Below, in pieces: positions 37,088 to 45,461 of a stretch of DNA of 64,000 nucleotides; the stretch's first letter is position 1, and each line of letters opens with the position of its first letter. This DNA is from Brevundimonas sp. UBA6550 (GTDB taxonomy: Bacteria; Pseudomonadota; Alphaproteobacteria; Caulobacterales; Caulobacteraceae): assembly GCF_002434505.1 (NCBI RefSeq), contig NZ_DJKE01000005.1, positions 1-64,000 on the forward strand, written 5' to 3'. The notes under the pieces are model-generated. The model saw only the letters and a program-made list of their open reading frames with translations. It was not told where the DNA came from and made no database searches. The translations under genes and the position numbers were made by a program.

Positions 37088-37882
37088 TCAGGCCGCCGTC
37101 TTGGTGGCTGCGCGACCGCGCGGCCCCAGGAAGTATTCCTTGATCCACGGATGGTCGGAGTGTTCCAGCTCCTGCACCGTGGCCTTTTCGACCACCCGCT
37201 TGTCCGCCAGGACCGCGACCTTGTCGCAGATGGCGTAGAGGGTATCGAGATCGTGGGTGATCATGAAGACCGACAGGCCCAGGTCGTCCGCCAGCTGACG
37301 GATCAGATCGTCGAAGGCCGCCGCCCCGATGGGGTCCAGCCCGGCCGTCGGCTCGTCCAGAAAGACCAGTTCCGGGTCCAGCGCCAAGGCGCGGGCCAGG
37401 CCGGCGCGCTTCTTCATGCCGCCCGACAGTTCGGCGGGCTTCAGATAGTGGTGCTCGGGCTTCAGACCGACCATGGCGATCTTCAACTCGGCCAGTTCGT
37501 AGATCACCGATTTCGGCAGTTTGGTGTGTTCGACCAAGGGCGAGGCCACGTTCTCCAGCACGCTCAACGACGAGAACAGGGCGCCCTGCTGGAACAGAAT
37601 GCCGGTGCGGCGCTCGATATCGGCCGACTGCGCATCGGTCAGGCTCGCCCGGTCGTAACCCAACACCTTGACCGAGCCGCCCTCAGGCTCCTTCAGGCCG
37701 ATGATGGTGTTCAGCAACACCGTCTTGCCGGCCCCCGATCCGCCGACCACGCCCATGACCTCGCCGCGTTGCAGGTCGAGGTCCAGGTTCTCGTGGATGG
37801 TGCGCTCGCCGAACTGGCTCAGCAGACCGCGAACCTCGATCAGGTTTTCCGGTTCGGACTTGGCGGAAATGCTGTCGGTCAT
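37088..37882 (-). CDS. MlaF-type ABC transporter ATPase
   Basis: 264 aa. Lipid-transport ABC ATPase: Walker A VVGGSGAGKTVLLNTIIG, signature ELSGGMKKRAGLARALAL, Walker B LVFLDEPTAGLDPIGA, H-loop MITHDLDTL. It belongs with the MlaE permease and MlaD proteins in the same operon. ATG 37882 overlaps the stop of the permease gene (ATGA). Confidence 0.9.
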   Translation of the reverse strand: MTDSISAKSEPENLIEVRGLLSQFGERTIHENLDLDLQRGEVMGVVGGSGAGKTVLLNTIIGLKEPEGGSVKVLGYDRASLTDAQSADIERRTGILFQQGALFSSLSVLENVASPLVEHTKLPKSVIYELAELKIAMVGLKPEHHYLKPAELSGGMKKRAGLARALALDPELVFLDEPTAGLDPIGAAAFDDLIRQLADDLGLSVFMITHDLDTLYAICDKVAVLADKRVVEKATVQELEHSDHPWIKEYFLGPRGRAATKTAA

Positions 37883-38994
37883 ATGTTCAGCTCCAGGAAG
37901 ACCAGAGCGAACACGGCGTCCAGCAGGATGATGGCGAAGATGGCCTGAACCACGGCCGCTGTCACGCGGCGCCCCAGGCTTTCGACGTCGCCGGCGACCG
38001 ACATGCCCTGGCGGCAGCCGATGGCGGCGATGACCATGGCGAAGACGGGCGCCTTCACCAGTCCCACCATCATGTGCTGGGCCATGCTGCCGTCCTCGAC
38101 CAGACGCTGGAAGAAGAAGGACGGGCCGAGGTTCAGCGAGCTCCAGCACACGACCAGACCGCCTAGAAGCCCGCCGATCATGCCCATGAAGGTCAGGAGC
38201 GGCAGCATCAGCACCAGGGCCGCCACGCGCGGCACGACCAGGGCCTGGAACGGATTGACGCCCATGACCTGCATGGCGTCGACCTCCTGGTTCATCCGCA
38301 TGGACCCGATCTCGGCGGCGAAGGCCGACGAAGAACGACCGGCCAGCAGCACCGAGGCGATCACCACCGCGAACTCGCGGAACATGGCCACGCCGATCAG
38401 TTGCACCGCAAACACCTGCGCGCCGAAGTCGGTCAGCAGGTCCACGCCGATGAAGGCCACCACCGCCCCGATGAAGAAGTTGGTGATCATGACGATGGGG
38501 ATGGCGTCCAGCCCCGCGCGCTCGGCCTGGCTGACCCAGGCGGGCCAGCGGATGCCGCCGGGACGCCGCACGGCCTCGACCACGGCGGCCATGAGCCGAC
38601 CCAGGAAGGCCAGGGACAGCATGGCCTCGCCGCCGAAGTCATAGACCCCGCGACCGATCTTGGCGAAGGTGCGCACGAAGGCGCTGGGGCGTTTCGGCGC
38701 CGGGGCGCTCTTGCGCTCCAGCAGCTCGATCATGTGGTAGATGCGGCCCGCCTCGGGACGATCCTTCCACTGGCTCTTGGACAGTCGCCCGCTGGACGCC
38801 TGGACCAGGGCCAGGGCGCCGGCGGTGTCGAAACGGCCCAGATCGGTGGTGTCGATGCTGGCGATCTCGCGCCCTTCCAGATCGCGGCTCAGTTCCGTCG
38901 GCAAGCGGCCGAGCGCGGTCGTGGTCCAGTCGCCGGTCAGTCGCAGCCGCGCCGCGCCGTCCGCCTCCACGATCTCGTATTGCGCCTGGTTCAT
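37879..38994 (-). CDS. MlaE-type ABC transporter permease with N-terminal STAS domain
   Basis: 371 aa. Residues 1-110 form a STAS-like domain (LRLTGDWTTTALGRLPTELS, FDTAGALALVQASS), here fused to the permease. In E. coli the STAS protein MlaB is separate. The rest is the MlaE permease with five or six helices (FIGAVVAFIGVDLLTDFGAQ, VLLAGRSSSAFAAEIGSMRM, GMSVAGDVESLGRRVTAAVV). First gene of the Mla-like operon. The usual substrate is phospholipid; the direction of transport is not decided by sequence. Confidence 0.9.
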   Translation of the reverse strand: MNQAQYEIVEADGAARLRLTGDWTTTALGRLPTELSRDLEGREIASIDTTDLGRFDTAGALALVQASSGRLSKSQWKDRPEAGRIYHMIELLERKSAPAPKRPSAFVRTFAKIGRGVYDFGGEAMLSLAFLGRLMAAVVEAVRRPGGIRWPAWVSQAERAGLDAIPIVMITNFFIGAVVAFIGVDLLTDFGAQVFAVQLIGVAMFREFAVVIASVLLAGRSSSAFAAEIGSMRMNQEVDAMQVMGVNPFQALVVPRVAALVLMLPLLTFMGMIGGLLGGLVVCWSSLNLGPSFFFQRLVEDGSMAQHMMVGLVKAPVFAMVIAAIGCRQGMSVAGDVESLGRRVTAAVVQAIFAIILLDAVFALVFLELNI

Positions 38995-39227
38995 CGGACC
39001 TCGAACGACAGGTCGGACATCGCGATAATCCCCTGGCCGCCGCGTCGGGCAGCCGAAATTCCTGCCGCGCTAATGGTCAAGGCGGCATCCGATGTCAACG
39101 CGCGATGACATTCACGCGGATGATTGTCGCTGAACCGTGTCGCGGCCGCCTCCCCCAGGATCGTTTCGCCAAACGGTCACGCTGGCGTGGATGCCAAACG
39201 CGGCCGAACGGGATTCGTTCTCTTGCT

Positions 39228-40679
39228 TCAATCCATACGTTTACGCACGGCGGTCAGATCGTCGATGAACAGCCGGCGCGCCTCGGCCTTCGCCGCCGCA
39301 TCGGGCAGGCGAAGCAGATAGGAGGGGTGGACGGTCAGCATGGCGGTCGCGCCGTCCGGCAGCACCAAGGGGGCGCCCCGTTCGCTCATCACCGCAGGCT
39401 TTCGCCCCAGCACCGCCAGCCCCGCCGTGGCCCCCAGCGCCAGAACGATCTTCGGCCTGATCAGCCGCCGCTCGGCGTCCAGCCACCAGCGGCAGGCCTG
39501 GACCTCGCCGGCGTTGGGCGTCTTGTGCAGACGGCGCTTGCCGCGCGGCTCGTGCTTGAAGTGTTTGACGGCGTTGGTGACATAGACGTCGGATCGGTCG
39601 ATCCCGGCGTCTTTCAGGGCGATGTCCAGCACCTCGCCCGCCGGTCCGACGAAGGGGCGGCCCGCCAGATCCTCCTGATCGCCCGGCTGTTCGCCCACGA
39701 TCATCAGCCGCGCCGTCTTGGGCCCCTCGCCGCACACCCCTTGGGTCGCGTCGCGATACAGCGGACAACGGCGGCAGGCCTGAACGCCCTCGGCCGCCTC
39801 GGCCAGGGTATCGGGAACCGCCTCCGCGTCGGGTCGCGAGGCATGTAGATCGGGCGCGAGGGCGCGCGCGAAGCGGGGGTTGGGAGACGGGGCGGGCGTG
39901 GCGACCATGGCCTCGGTTCGAACCGACGAGGCGGCGACCAGTTCCGGGATCAGCGCGGCCTCCGGCAGGTTCTTCCAATAGCCCTTGGCCATCTCGCCCT
40001 GCATGGTCTTCACCTTCAGCCGGGCCGGATTGAAGGTCGAGGCGTAGTAGGTCTTCCAGAAATCCTCGATCTCGTCCTCGGCCGGCGCCATGTCGCGCGT
40101 GGCGGGCGGGCCGAACCGCAGGCGTTCGCCATCCCAGAACGCCGAACCGTCTGGCGTCAGGATCGACCAACGCATGGTGGTGAACCGCCGCTGAAAGAAG
40201 GGCGCGGTCTTCTCCAGCACGCGGTGCGGCGGCTCGAACCAGGCCACCCAGGCCTCGCCCCGATCGTCATGGACCTGCCGAAAGCGGACGAAGGCCTTCA
40301 TCTTGTGCGAGGCGCGGCTGACGTTCTTGGCCCGCTCCAGCGCATCGGCCACGTCGCGGTCGGAGATCACCCGGATCAGATCGGGCTCGTCCCTGAGCCG
40401 CCACAGCAGCCGATACATCAGATCGAACCGATCTTCGGAGCGGTGCAGGATGACGTTTTCCGCCAGTTCGACAAAGGCTTTTGGCACAGTGAACTCGGCC
40501 TCCACCGCCGCGCCTATGTCGTCGGAGTCAGCGGCGCTGTCGAACAACCCGCCCTGCCCGGCCCCGCCCGCCACCTGGAAACGCGCCGCAGCCGGTTCCA
40601 CGCCCGCCAGTCGGAACGCCCGCGCCGCCTTGCGCCAGCCGTCGAAGTCCGTCTCGCCATCCAGCGTCGCGACCGGCAT
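39228..40679 (-). CDS. UdgX-family uracil-DNA glycosylase fused to DUF4130
   Basis: 483 aa. The N-terminal ~250 residues are a DUF4130 domain (LMYRLLWRLRDEPDLI, FVRFRQVHDDRGEAWVAWFE). The C-terminal ~200 residues are a family 4-like uracil-DNA glycosylase: cluster-type C-x2-C (ACRRCPLY), GEQPGDQEDLAGRPFVGPAG, and the UdgX loop GKRRLHKTP. In mycobacterial UdgX the KRRIH loop His forms a covalent adduct with the uracil site; here the loop is KRRLH with His385, so the same chemistry is plausible. It overlaps the upstream radical SAM gene by one base, so both are in the same SOS-linked operon. Confidence 0.88.
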   Translation of the reverse strand: MPVATLDGETDFDGWRKAARAFRLAGVEPAAARFQVAGGAGQGGLFDSAADSDDIGAAVEAEFTVPKAFVELAENVILHRSEDRFDLMYRLLWRLRDEPDLIRVISDRDVADALERAKNVSRASHKMKAFVRFRQVHDDRGEAWVAWFEPPHRVLEKTAPFFQRRFTTMRWSILTPDGSAFWDGERLRFGPPATRDMAPAEDEIEDFWKTYYASTFNPARLKVKTMQGEMAKGYWKNLPEAALIPELVAASSVRTEAMVATPAPSPNPRFARALAPDLHASRPDAEAVPDTLAEAAEGVQACRRCPLYRDATQGVCGEGPKTARLMIVGEQPGDQEDLAGRPFVGPAGEVLDIALKDAGIDRSDVYVTNAVKHFKHEPRGKRRLHKTPNAGEVQACRWWLDAERRLIRPKIVLALGATAGLAVLGRKPAVMSERGAPLVLPDGATAMLTVHPSYLLRLPDAAAKAEARRLFIDDLTAVRKRMD

Positions 40680-41917
40680 CAGAACAAGCTCAACTGTTCC
40701 GGCGCGCGGCCGCCCACCTGCGTCTTCAGATCGGCGGCGTCGGTCAGGGCGCCGGGCGTCCAGTCCAGCGCCGTGATGAAGGGCCGCACCTTGGCGACCG
40801 AGCGCGTCAGCCGCCCGACATCCTCCAGCCGCAGCGTCCGATAGCGTCTGACCGACACGATCCGGTCCACCGCCTTCACCCCCAGCCCCGGCACCCGCAA
40901 CAGCATCTCGCGCGGCGCGCGGTTCACATCGACAGGGAACTGCTCGCGCTTGTTCAGCGCCCAGGCCAGTTTGGGATCGACGGCCAGATCCAGCATGCCG
41001 CCTGCCGCCCCCTCGCCAATCTCCGGGGCCGAAAAGCCGTAGAACCGCATCAGCCAGTCGGCCTGATACAGCCGATGCTCGCGCATCAGCGGCGGCTTGG
41101 ACAAGGGCAGGATCGCGCTGGAATCCGGGATGGGACTGAAGGCGGAATAATAGACCCGGCGCAGGCCATATCCGCCATACAGCGAGGCGCTGCGATCCAG
41201 GATTTCCGTATCCGGCGCCCCATCCGCGCCGATGATCAGCTGGGTGCTCTGACCGCCCGGCGCGAACTTGGGCGGATTGTTCTTGTCGCGTTTGCCCGGC
41301 TTGGCCGCCTCGACGCCCAGCCGCACCTGACCCATCGCCTTCTTGATGACCCCCACATCCTTCTGCGGCGCCAGCCGGGCCAGCGCCTCGTCGCGCGGCA
41401 GTTCGATGTTGGCCGACAGCCGGTCAGCGTAAAGGCCCGCCATCTCGACCAGACGCGGATCGGCCTCGGGGATCAGCTTCAGATGGATGTAGCCCCGGAA
41501 GTCGTGGACTTCACGCAGCGTCTTGGCCACCAGAACCAGCTGTTCCATCGTATAGTCGCTGTTGCGGATCACGCCCGACGACAGGAACAGACCTTCGATA
41601 TAGTTGCGCTTGTAGAAGTTCAGCGTCAGGTCGACCACTTCGTCCACGTCGAACCGCGCCCGCTCTACGTTCGACGACGCGCGATTGATGCAATAGGCGC
41701 AGTCGTAGATGCAGAAGTTGGTCAGCAGAATTTTCAGCAGGCTGATGCACCGCCCGTCGGGCGTATAGGCGTGGCAGATGCCCATGCCCTCGGTCGAACC
41801 GATCCCCTTGCCCCCGACCGAGTTTCGCTTCGACGTGCCGGACGACGAACAGGAGGCGTCATATTTCGCCGCATCGGCCAAAACCGACAGTTTTCGACGA
41901 AGATCGAGACGCGCCAT
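40679..41917 (-). CDS. Putative DNA modification/repair radical SAM protein
   Basis: 412 aa. Radical SAM domain with LTNFCIYDCAYCINRASS (CxxxCxxC), an upstream motif GICHAYTPDGRC, and a C-terminal helix-hairpin-helix region (LRVPGLGVKAVDRIVSVRRY), which suggests DNA or RNA contact. This matches the TIGR03916-type family that is typically adjacent to UdgX/DUF4130 genes. Its reaction is not known. The ATG lies directly beside a LexA box, and the stop overlaps the UdgX start, so the two genes form an SOS-regulated pair. Confidence 0.88.
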   Translation of the reverse strand: MARLDLRRKLSVLADAAKYDASCSSSGTSKRNSVGGKGIGSTEGMGICHAYTPDGRCISLLKILLTNFCIYDCAYCINRASSNVERARFDVDEVVDLTLNFYKRNYIEGLFLSSGVIRNSDYTMEQLVLVAKTLREVHDFRGYIHLKLIPEADPRLVEMAGLYADRLSANIELPRDEALARLAPQKDVGVIKKAMGQVRLGVEAAKPGKRDKNNPPKFAPGGQSTQLIIGADGAPDTEILDRSASLYGGYGLRRVYYSAFSPIPDSSAILPLSKPPLMREHRLYQADWLMRFYGFSAPEIGEGAAGGMLDLAVDPKLAWALNKREQFPVDVNRAPREMLLRVPGLGVKAVDRIVSVRRYRTLRLEDVGRLTRSVAKVRPFITALDWTPGALTDAADLKTQVGGRAPEQLSLF

Positions 41918-41918
41918 G

Positions 41919-41933
41919 GTTCATGATATGTTC
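41919..41933 (-). promoter_or_regulatory. LexA (SOS) box of the radical SAM/UdgX operon
   Basis: GTTCATGATATGTTC, exact GTTC-N7-GTTC spacing (as GAAC-N7-GAAC on the coding strand), ending two bases before the start codon. At this position LexA would overlap the transcription or translation start. Confidence 0.8.
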
Positions 41934-41983
41934 CAATGCCAGATCAAGTCCAGCGTGGCCGTTTCTTTCTGAATTCAAGCGGA

Positions 41984-42949
41984 TCAGCGCAGCAGGTCGA
42001 GCAGCGAAGTATTCCTCAGCGTGTTGATGACCTGGGCCGACGCCTGGATCGCGACCTGGGCCTGCTGCAGATCGGTGATGGCGCGGGCGGGATCGTATCC
42101 CGTCTTGTCCTGCATCATCTTCTGCAGGGCCGTCTGCTGGCCCTGCTGCGAATCCAGCGCCGCCTCGACATGGTTCTGCATCAGGCCGTTCTTGGCGGTC
42201 TGGTTGGTCAGGCCGGTATTAGCCTTGTCCAGTTCGGCCAGTTGCGCCTTCAGGAAGGCGGTGACGTCGGCGTTGGGCTGGCCGGTCAGGGTTCCGGCGC
42301 CGGCCGGCGTATAGGTCACGCCGTTCACCGTCACCGCCGCGCCGTTCTGGAAGGCCTGGATGTTGCGGAACACTTCCGTCAGCGGGCCGCCGATGTCGCT
42401 GGCCAGAAAGCCGGTCTCCAACGTGGTCTTTTCGTCGATGCGCGACTTCTGCTTCAGGGTGTCGTTGGCGAAGGTCGAGGCGGTCGAGGGCGCCGTCGCC
42501 AAATCCGCCATGGTCGCGGCCTTGGCGGGCGCGACGTCCCCCTGTCCGCCAGCGAACAGATACGATCCCTGATGCTGGGCGTTCAGGCCGCCCTGAACGG
42601 TCTGATACTGCAGGCCCAGCTCGGTCATCAGACTGGTGATGCTGCCCGCCGCCAGGCTGTTGGCGATGGCCTCGCGCGCGCCGGTTCCGCCTTCGTTGAT
42701 GCGGGTCATGGCCAGGTCCTGCGCGCTCAATCGCGCCGCGACGGCCTTTCCGGTGGTTATGAAGCCGTCCAGTCGCGCCTGGGTCGAGGTCAGGCTGGTC
42801 AGCTGTTCGGCGCCCCGGCCGTAGCCGGCCATGTCGGTGGCGATCTTTTCGCTGTCGATCCGCTCCTGCGCCTGCTGCGCGCGGCTTTGCGCGGTCATCA
42901 GGCTGAGCAGGGCCGACTGGAAGTTTCCGTTGGTGGAGACGCGGGTCAT
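41984..42949 (-). CDS. flgL: Flagellar hook-associated protein FlgL
   Basis: 321 aa, flagellin-like hook-filament junction protein. N-terminal coiled region MTRVSTNGNFQSALLSLMTA and C-terminal helices (GYDPARAITDLQQAQVAIQA, INTLRNTSLLDLLR) with the flagellin D0/D1 pattern. It overlaps flgK by four bases (ATGA), downstream in the same operon. The middle part is variable, as usual for HAP3. Confidence 0.9.
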   Translation of the reverse strand: MTRVSTNGNFQSALLSLMTAQSRAQQAQERIDSEKIATDMAGYGRGAEQLTSLTSTQARLDGFITTGKAVAARLSAQDLAMTRINEGGTGAREAIANSLAAGSITSLMTELGLQYQTVQGGLNAQHQGSYLFAGGQGDVAPAKAATMADLATAPSTASTFANDTLKQKSRIDEKTTLETGFLASDIGGPLTEVFRNIQAFQNGAAVTVNGVTYTPAGAGTLTGQPNADVTAFLKAQLAELDKANTGLTNQTAKNGLMQNHVEAALDSQQGQQTALQKMMQDKTGYDPARAITDLQQAQVAIQASAQVINTLRNTSLLDLLR

Positions 42950-45063
42950 CGCACAATTCCGATCAGGACGTCGTACATGTCCTTGCTCGCCTGGATCAGG
43001 CGGGCCGAGGCGTTATAGGCTTGCTGGAAGGTGGTCATATTGACCAGTTCCTCGTCCATATTGACGCCCTGGGCCGAGCCGCGGCGGCTGTCCGCCTCCT
43101 TGGACAGGGCGGCGGCCGTCTCGCTGCGGGTCTTGGCGGCCGCGGCCTTGCCGCCGATCTCGCCGGCGAAGTCCGCCGCATAGGCCGACAGCGTCTTGGT
43201 TCCGCCAGAGCTGCCGCCGGCCGCCGCAAAGGCGACATTGCGCTTTCCGACATCGCCAAGGGCCAGACCGCCACGACCGTCGCTCTTGCTCAGCGCCGGC
43301 GTCCCCGCCGCGGCCGACAGGTTCAGCTGCGCCAGCGCCAGTTTGCCGGGATCCTGCTGGATGTCGCTGCGGACGCTGTAGGCGCCGGCCCGCGTCGCGC
43401 CGGTGGCGCCCAGGCCGAACAGCTGGGACATGGACACGCCGGAGGGCGTCTGGGTCGTCGCGTCCGTCACGATGCTCATCGTCGTGGCGGCGGGATCGTA
43501 GGCCTTGAACGCCAGCTTGCCCGCCGCATCCAGGCTGAAGGCGCCGTAGCGGCCGACGCCGGTGATGGGATCGTTCAACGCGCCCAGCAGTTCGCCCATC
43601 GTGCCGGTCCCGGCCGGGACGGACACGGTGACGTCGCGCTGGCGCGCGCCGGATTCGCCGGCGAAGCGGAAGGTCAGGCTCTCGCCCGCATCGAAACCGT
43701 GCTGGGAAGACAGGGTCAGGCCCGTCTCGTAGAAGGTCGGGGTGATGGTCGACACCAGGTCGTTCAGGCCGAACCAATGGGAGAAGCCGCGCCCGCCCTT
43801 GTTGCTGGGCGAGGTCGCGTCGTCGGCGATGGCCACGCCGTTCCCGCCCGCGCCGTCCAGTTGCAGCCGACCGTCGGCGAAGCTGGCGGTGACGGCCCCG
43901 CCCATCTGGGCGTTCAACACGCTCAGGAAGGTGGATGGATCGGCGGCTGCGCCGTTGATCGTCATCGTCGCGCCGGAGAAGACGATCTGCGCCGAGGCCT
44001 GAACCACGCCGGCGGCGTTGACGGCCGTGATGGTGGTCGTGCCCGCAAAGCCGGTCAGGGCGTTCTGCAGCGACTGCCCCGTGTTGCGGCCGGTCAGGGT
44101 GGCGGGCGCGGGCAGGCTGCTGCTGGCGTTGTGGGCGCGGTTCAGTTCATCGGCCAGCTTGGCCGTCAGCTCCCCCAGACGCGCGGCGGCAGCCGGCGCA
44201 TCGACGTCGCGCATTTCGATCAGCCCGCGAATCTGGCCCGACGACACCCCGTCCAGCAACGGCCAGCGGGTGCCGCTGGGTTCGGTGATCATGATGTCGG
44301 AAAAGGCCGTGGTCGCATCGACGGTCCCGGCCGCCTGATAGGACACGGTCGCGTGGCCTTCGCCCACCAGGGTCGTGCCCGCATTGGTGCGCAGGGTCAC
44401 GCCGCCGTTCGACCGGGGCTCGACCTTCACGTCCAGATATTTGGACAGTTCGTTGATCAGGCCCAGCTGGGCGTTTTGCGCGCCCGTCACGTCCTGATTG
44501 GTGACCGACCCGCCGGCGATGGTCTTGTTCAGCTTGTCGATCTGCTCCAGCAGCGGATTGATCGTCTCGACCGCGCTTTGCAGCCGGCTGTCCGCCTCCT
44601 GACGGGCGGACTGGATCTGGGCGGCGATGCCGGCCGCCTGGTTGAACATCGATTGGGTTTTGTAGACCGTTTCCTGGCGCGCGGCCGAGGATGTCGGGCT
44701 TTCGGCCAGGGCCGCGTAGTTGGCGAACAGCTTGTCGACCTGGGCGAAGAAGTTGGTGTCGCTGCTGGGATCGCCGAATTGGCTCTGGATCTGGCCATAC
44801 AGTTCGGCGCGCACGCCCTGACGCGCCGCGTCGGCGCCCGCGCTGAGCCCCGCCGCCTGCAGGAACCGATCGGTGGCCAGACGGACGCGCGTGATGTCCA
44901 CGCCCGAGCCGTATCCATTGGTGACGGCGGCGGACTGATCGGCGACCTTACGGACATAGCCGGGGGTGTCGACGTTGGCGATGTTGTCGGCGGTGACGCG
45001 CAACTGCGACTGGGCCGTCTTCATGCCCGAGGTCGCGATGTTCATGATCGAGTTCAGCGACAT
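42946..45063 (-). CDS. flgK: Flagellar hook-associated protein FlgK
   Basis: 705 aa, HAP1 at the hook-filament junction. Conserved N-terminal MSLNSIMNIATSGMKTAQSQ and the rod/hook-type motif DNIANVDTPGYVRK; C-terminal VNMDEELVNMTTFQQAYNAS and ASKDMYDVLIGIVR. The middle is a long variable domain. The start has a GGGGGAGA ribosome site. The sigma-54 promoter at 45206-45220 drives the flgK-flgL operon. Confidence 0.93.
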   Translation of the reverse strand: MSLNSIMNIATSGMKTAQSQLRVTADNIANVDTPGYVRKVADQSAAVTNGYGSGVDITRVRLATDRFLQAAGLSAGADAARQGVRAELYGQIQSQFGDPSSDTNFFAQVDKLFANYAALAESPTSSAARQETVYKTQSMFNQAAGIAAQIQSARQEADSRLQSAVETINPLLEQIDKLNKTIAGGSVTNQDVTGAQNAQLGLINELSKYLDVKVEPRSNGGVTLRTNAGTTLVGEGHATVSYQAAGTVDATTAFSDIMITEPSGTRWPLLDGVSSGQIRGLIEMRDVDAPAAAARLGELTAKLADELNRAHNASSSLPAPATLTGRNTGQSLQNALTGFAGTTTITAVNAAGVVQASAQIVFSGATMTINGAAADPSTFLSVLNAQMGGAVTASFADGRLQLDGAGGNGVAIADDATSPSNKGGRGFSHWFGLNDLVSTITPTFYETGLTLSSQHGFDAGESLTFRFAGESGARQRDVTVSVPAGTGTMGELLGALNDPITGVGRYGAFSLDAAGKLAFKAYDPAATTMSIVTDATTQTPSGVSMSQLFGLGATGATRAGAYSVRSDIQQDPGKLALAQLNLSAAAGTPALSKSDGRGGLALGDVGKRNVAFAAAGGSSGGTKTLSAYAADFAGEIGGKAAAAKTRSETAAALSKEADSRRGSAQGVNMDEELVNMTTFQQAYNASARLIQASKDMYDVLIGIVR

Positions 45064-45205
45064 GGACGCATCTCCCCCGTCCTACCCGGCAAGCCCTGCA
45101 CGGCCGCGCGCAGTTCTTGCCCAGCCAAGCCCGGACGCCGCTCGATCAGAGCGTTGTTTTTCAAAGGGTTCGTGGATTGGCCATCCGTCATGATCGATCA
45201 GACGC

Positions 45206-45220
45206 GCAAACGTCGGGCCA
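45206..45220 (-). promoter_or_regulatory. Sigma-54 promoter of flgK-flgL
   Basis: Minus strand TGGCCCGACGTTTGC: TGG at -24, GC at -12, ten bases apart, one mismatch to TGGCACG-N4-TTGC. It lies about 145 bases upstream of the flgK ATG, predicting a leader of roughly 130 bases. Confidence 0.75.
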
Positions 45221-45377
45221 GTTGAAGGTCACATCGAACCGCCAGCGCCGCCGCCTCCGATGCCTGTTCGCGGCAGCCGGGCAAAAAGTGGCGATAGCGC
45301 GGCAATAATCGACCGCCGCCGATCCAGACGGCGCACCGCCGTCAAGCCTTCCCCTTGTTTTATAGACCTTATTTCTG

Positions 45378-45392
45378 TGGCCCGCGCCTTGC
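45378..45392 (+). promoter_or_regulatory. Sigma-54 promoter of fliK-flgD-flgE
   Basis: TGGCCCGCGCCTTGC, one mismatch to the sigma-54 consensus with exact spacing, 70 bases upstream of the fliK ATG, directed to the hook operon. Confidence 0.78.
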
Positions 45393-45461
45393 GTTCAGGG
45401 GCACCGAACCTTGGGCGCAGCAGGCGCCGTCGTCTCCGCCCCTGAAAGCCGCCCCTCGACC

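Larger units (their letters stand above)
45064..45461. other. 398-base intergenic divergon between flgK and fliK
   Basis: No convincing gene. It holds two sigma-54 promoters facing outward (45206-45220 minus, 45378-45392 plus). Between them are CGGGCAAAAAGTGGCG (about 45279-45294) and GCGCGGCAATAATCG (about 45297-45311), which loosely resemble Caulobacter ftr elements bound by FlbD; that assignment is a guess. The layout mirrors the classic Caulobacter hook-operon divergon. Confidence 0.6.

Noticed and set aside
39000..39227. Possible small gene between the Mla operon and the UdgX gene
   Set aside because: Only weak overlapping frames without ribosome sites; probably promoter sequence.
43021..45225. 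734-codon plus-strand frame
   Set aside because: Antisense to flgK; repetitive composition without family similarity.
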